15,973 nucleotides of DNA from an uncultured Verrucomicrobium sp. (lineage in GTDB: Bacteria; Verrucomicrobiota; Verrucomicrobiia; Methylacidiphilales; GAS474), in assembly GCA_903889845.1 (NCBI GenBank), contig CAISZB010000091.1, positions 1 to 15,973 on the forward strand. Direction: 5' to 3'. Position 1 is the stretch's first letter, and every line of letters begins with the position of its first letter. The translations under genes were made by a program, and so were the position numbers. The notes beneath the pieces are model-generated. The model saw only the letters and a list, made by a program, of their open reading frames with translations, was not told the origin of the DNA and did no database searches. Shown piece after piece: positions 15,500 to 15,973 of the stretch.

Positions 15500-15973
15500 A
15501 TGACCGCCCACGAGACCGCGCCCCCTTCCCAGCCGGCCGAAACGCGCAGAAGGAGCGACTACCTCGACGCGCTTCGCGGCTTCGCGGCCCTCCTCGTGGT
15601 CTTCTCCCACACCAGCAACGAGGGGATTTCGATCCTCCCTTTCTTCAACACCTATGGATCGGGGCTGCTGGGAGTCTGGCTCTTTTTCGTGCTGAGCGCC
15701 TTTCTCCTGACGGAGCGCCTCGTTGCGGAGTTCTCGACCGGAGGCGCGGGCGCCGTCCGTCCGGCGTTGATCCGGTATGGCATTCACCGCGTCCTGCGCA
15801 TCTTTCCCCTCTATTCCCTCGTCGTCCTGGGCCACGCCATCGCGGCCCGCGCCGGATGGGGGATCGATCTGGGATGCGTCGATTTCCGCACCTGGGGGGA
15901 AACACCCTGGAAGTATTTTTGGAAGCACCTCCTCCTCCTGGAAGGGCGCGGTGAGGTTTTCTGGACCATCCCC
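15500..15973 (+). CDS. Acyltransferase family 3 (OafA/YrhL-like), partial
   Basis: The frame is open from ATG 15500 through the right edge, giving the first 158 residues. YLDALRGFAALLVVFSH (21-37) is the hallmark first TM helix of acyltransferase-3 proteins, with the conserved Arg (R26) and the essential His (H37). GLLGVWLFFVLSAFLLTERL (55-74) matches the family G-V-x-L-F-F-V-L-S-G-F-L with Gly replaced by Ala. RVLRIFPLYSLVVL (97-110) is the next conserved R-x-x-R-I-x-P-x-Y. Complete members have about 10 TM helices and O-acylate (often O-acetylate) surface polysaccharides or lipids using acyl-CoA from the cytoplasm. It is transcribed divergently from the export operon. An in-frame TTG at 15455, preceded by AGGGA, is an alternative start. 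Its placement suggests modification of the glycan made by this locus, which is inference. Confidence 0.88.
   Translation, partial: MTAHETAPPSQPAETRRRSDYLDALRGFAALLVVFSHTSNEGISILPFFNTYGSGLLGVWLFFVLSAFLLTERLVAEFSTGGAGAVRPALIRYGIHRVLRIFPLYSLVVLGHAIAARAGWGIDLGCVDFRTWGETPWKYFWKHLLLLEGRGEVFWTIP

Overview
The window is a high-GC stretch of a bacterial chromosome carrying most of a surface-polysaccharide (O-antigen type) biosynthesis and export locus. A Wzm/Wzt ABC exporter whose ATPase has an extra C-terminal domain, lipopolysaccharide (LPS) heptosyltransferase-like (GT9) enzymes and an O-antigen ligase/polymerase-like membrane protein all point to a Gram-negative, LPS-making bacterium. The phylum cannot be fixed from sequence alone. 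Weak Shine-Dalgarno signals and the mix of FkbM methyltransferases, a sulfotransferase and many glycosyltransferases would suit a Verrucomicrobiota/PVC-type organism, but that is only a guess.

Layout: at the right end an OafA-type acyltransferase gene (from 15500, cut by the window edge) is transcribed rightward. Everything else is on the minus strand and is read from right to left. In transcription order: a sulfotransferase-like gene (14345-15283), wzm (13479-14348) and wzt (12197-13474). Next comes a 272-bp nested inverted-repeat element (11926-12197) flanked by TA dinucleotides. It is followed by seven glycosyltransferase genes joined by 4-nt ATGA stop/start overlaps: GT2 (10964-11857), GT8-like (9951-10967), GT9 (8818-9954), a GT4/GT-B enzyme without the usual E-x7-E motif (7706-8821), GT4 (6696-7709), GT4 (5482-6699) and a GT9-like enzyme (4463-5485). 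After a 108-nt dyad-rich gap come a class I methyltransferase (3422-4354), an FkbM methyltransferase (2416-3354), a 12-TM O-antigen ligase/polymerase-like protein (943-2352), a second FkbM methyltransferase (80-934), and the first 26 codons of another probable glycosyltransferase (1-80).

Proposed joint function (inference): the glycosyltransferases build a glycan on a lipid carrier at the inner face of the cytoplasmic membrane. The three methyltransferases and the sulfotransferase decorate or cap it, Wzm/Wzt export it after the Wzt C-terminal domain recognises the chain, and the multi-TM protein ligates it to the lipid A core or polymerises it in the periplasm. The OafA-type protein may acylate the product. 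No initiating glycosyltransferase, Wzx flippase, chain-length regulator or nucleotide-sugar synthesis gene is visible.

The most unusual feature is the element at 11926-12197. It has 30-bp perfect terminal inverted repeats, contains two further large hairpins so that the whole folds into a three-way junction, encodes no transposase, and sits precisely in the TA of the wzt stop codon, which it regenerates. It looks like a non-autonomous (MITE-like) element, possibly of the IS630/Tc1-mariner type, or an undescribed structured repeat family.
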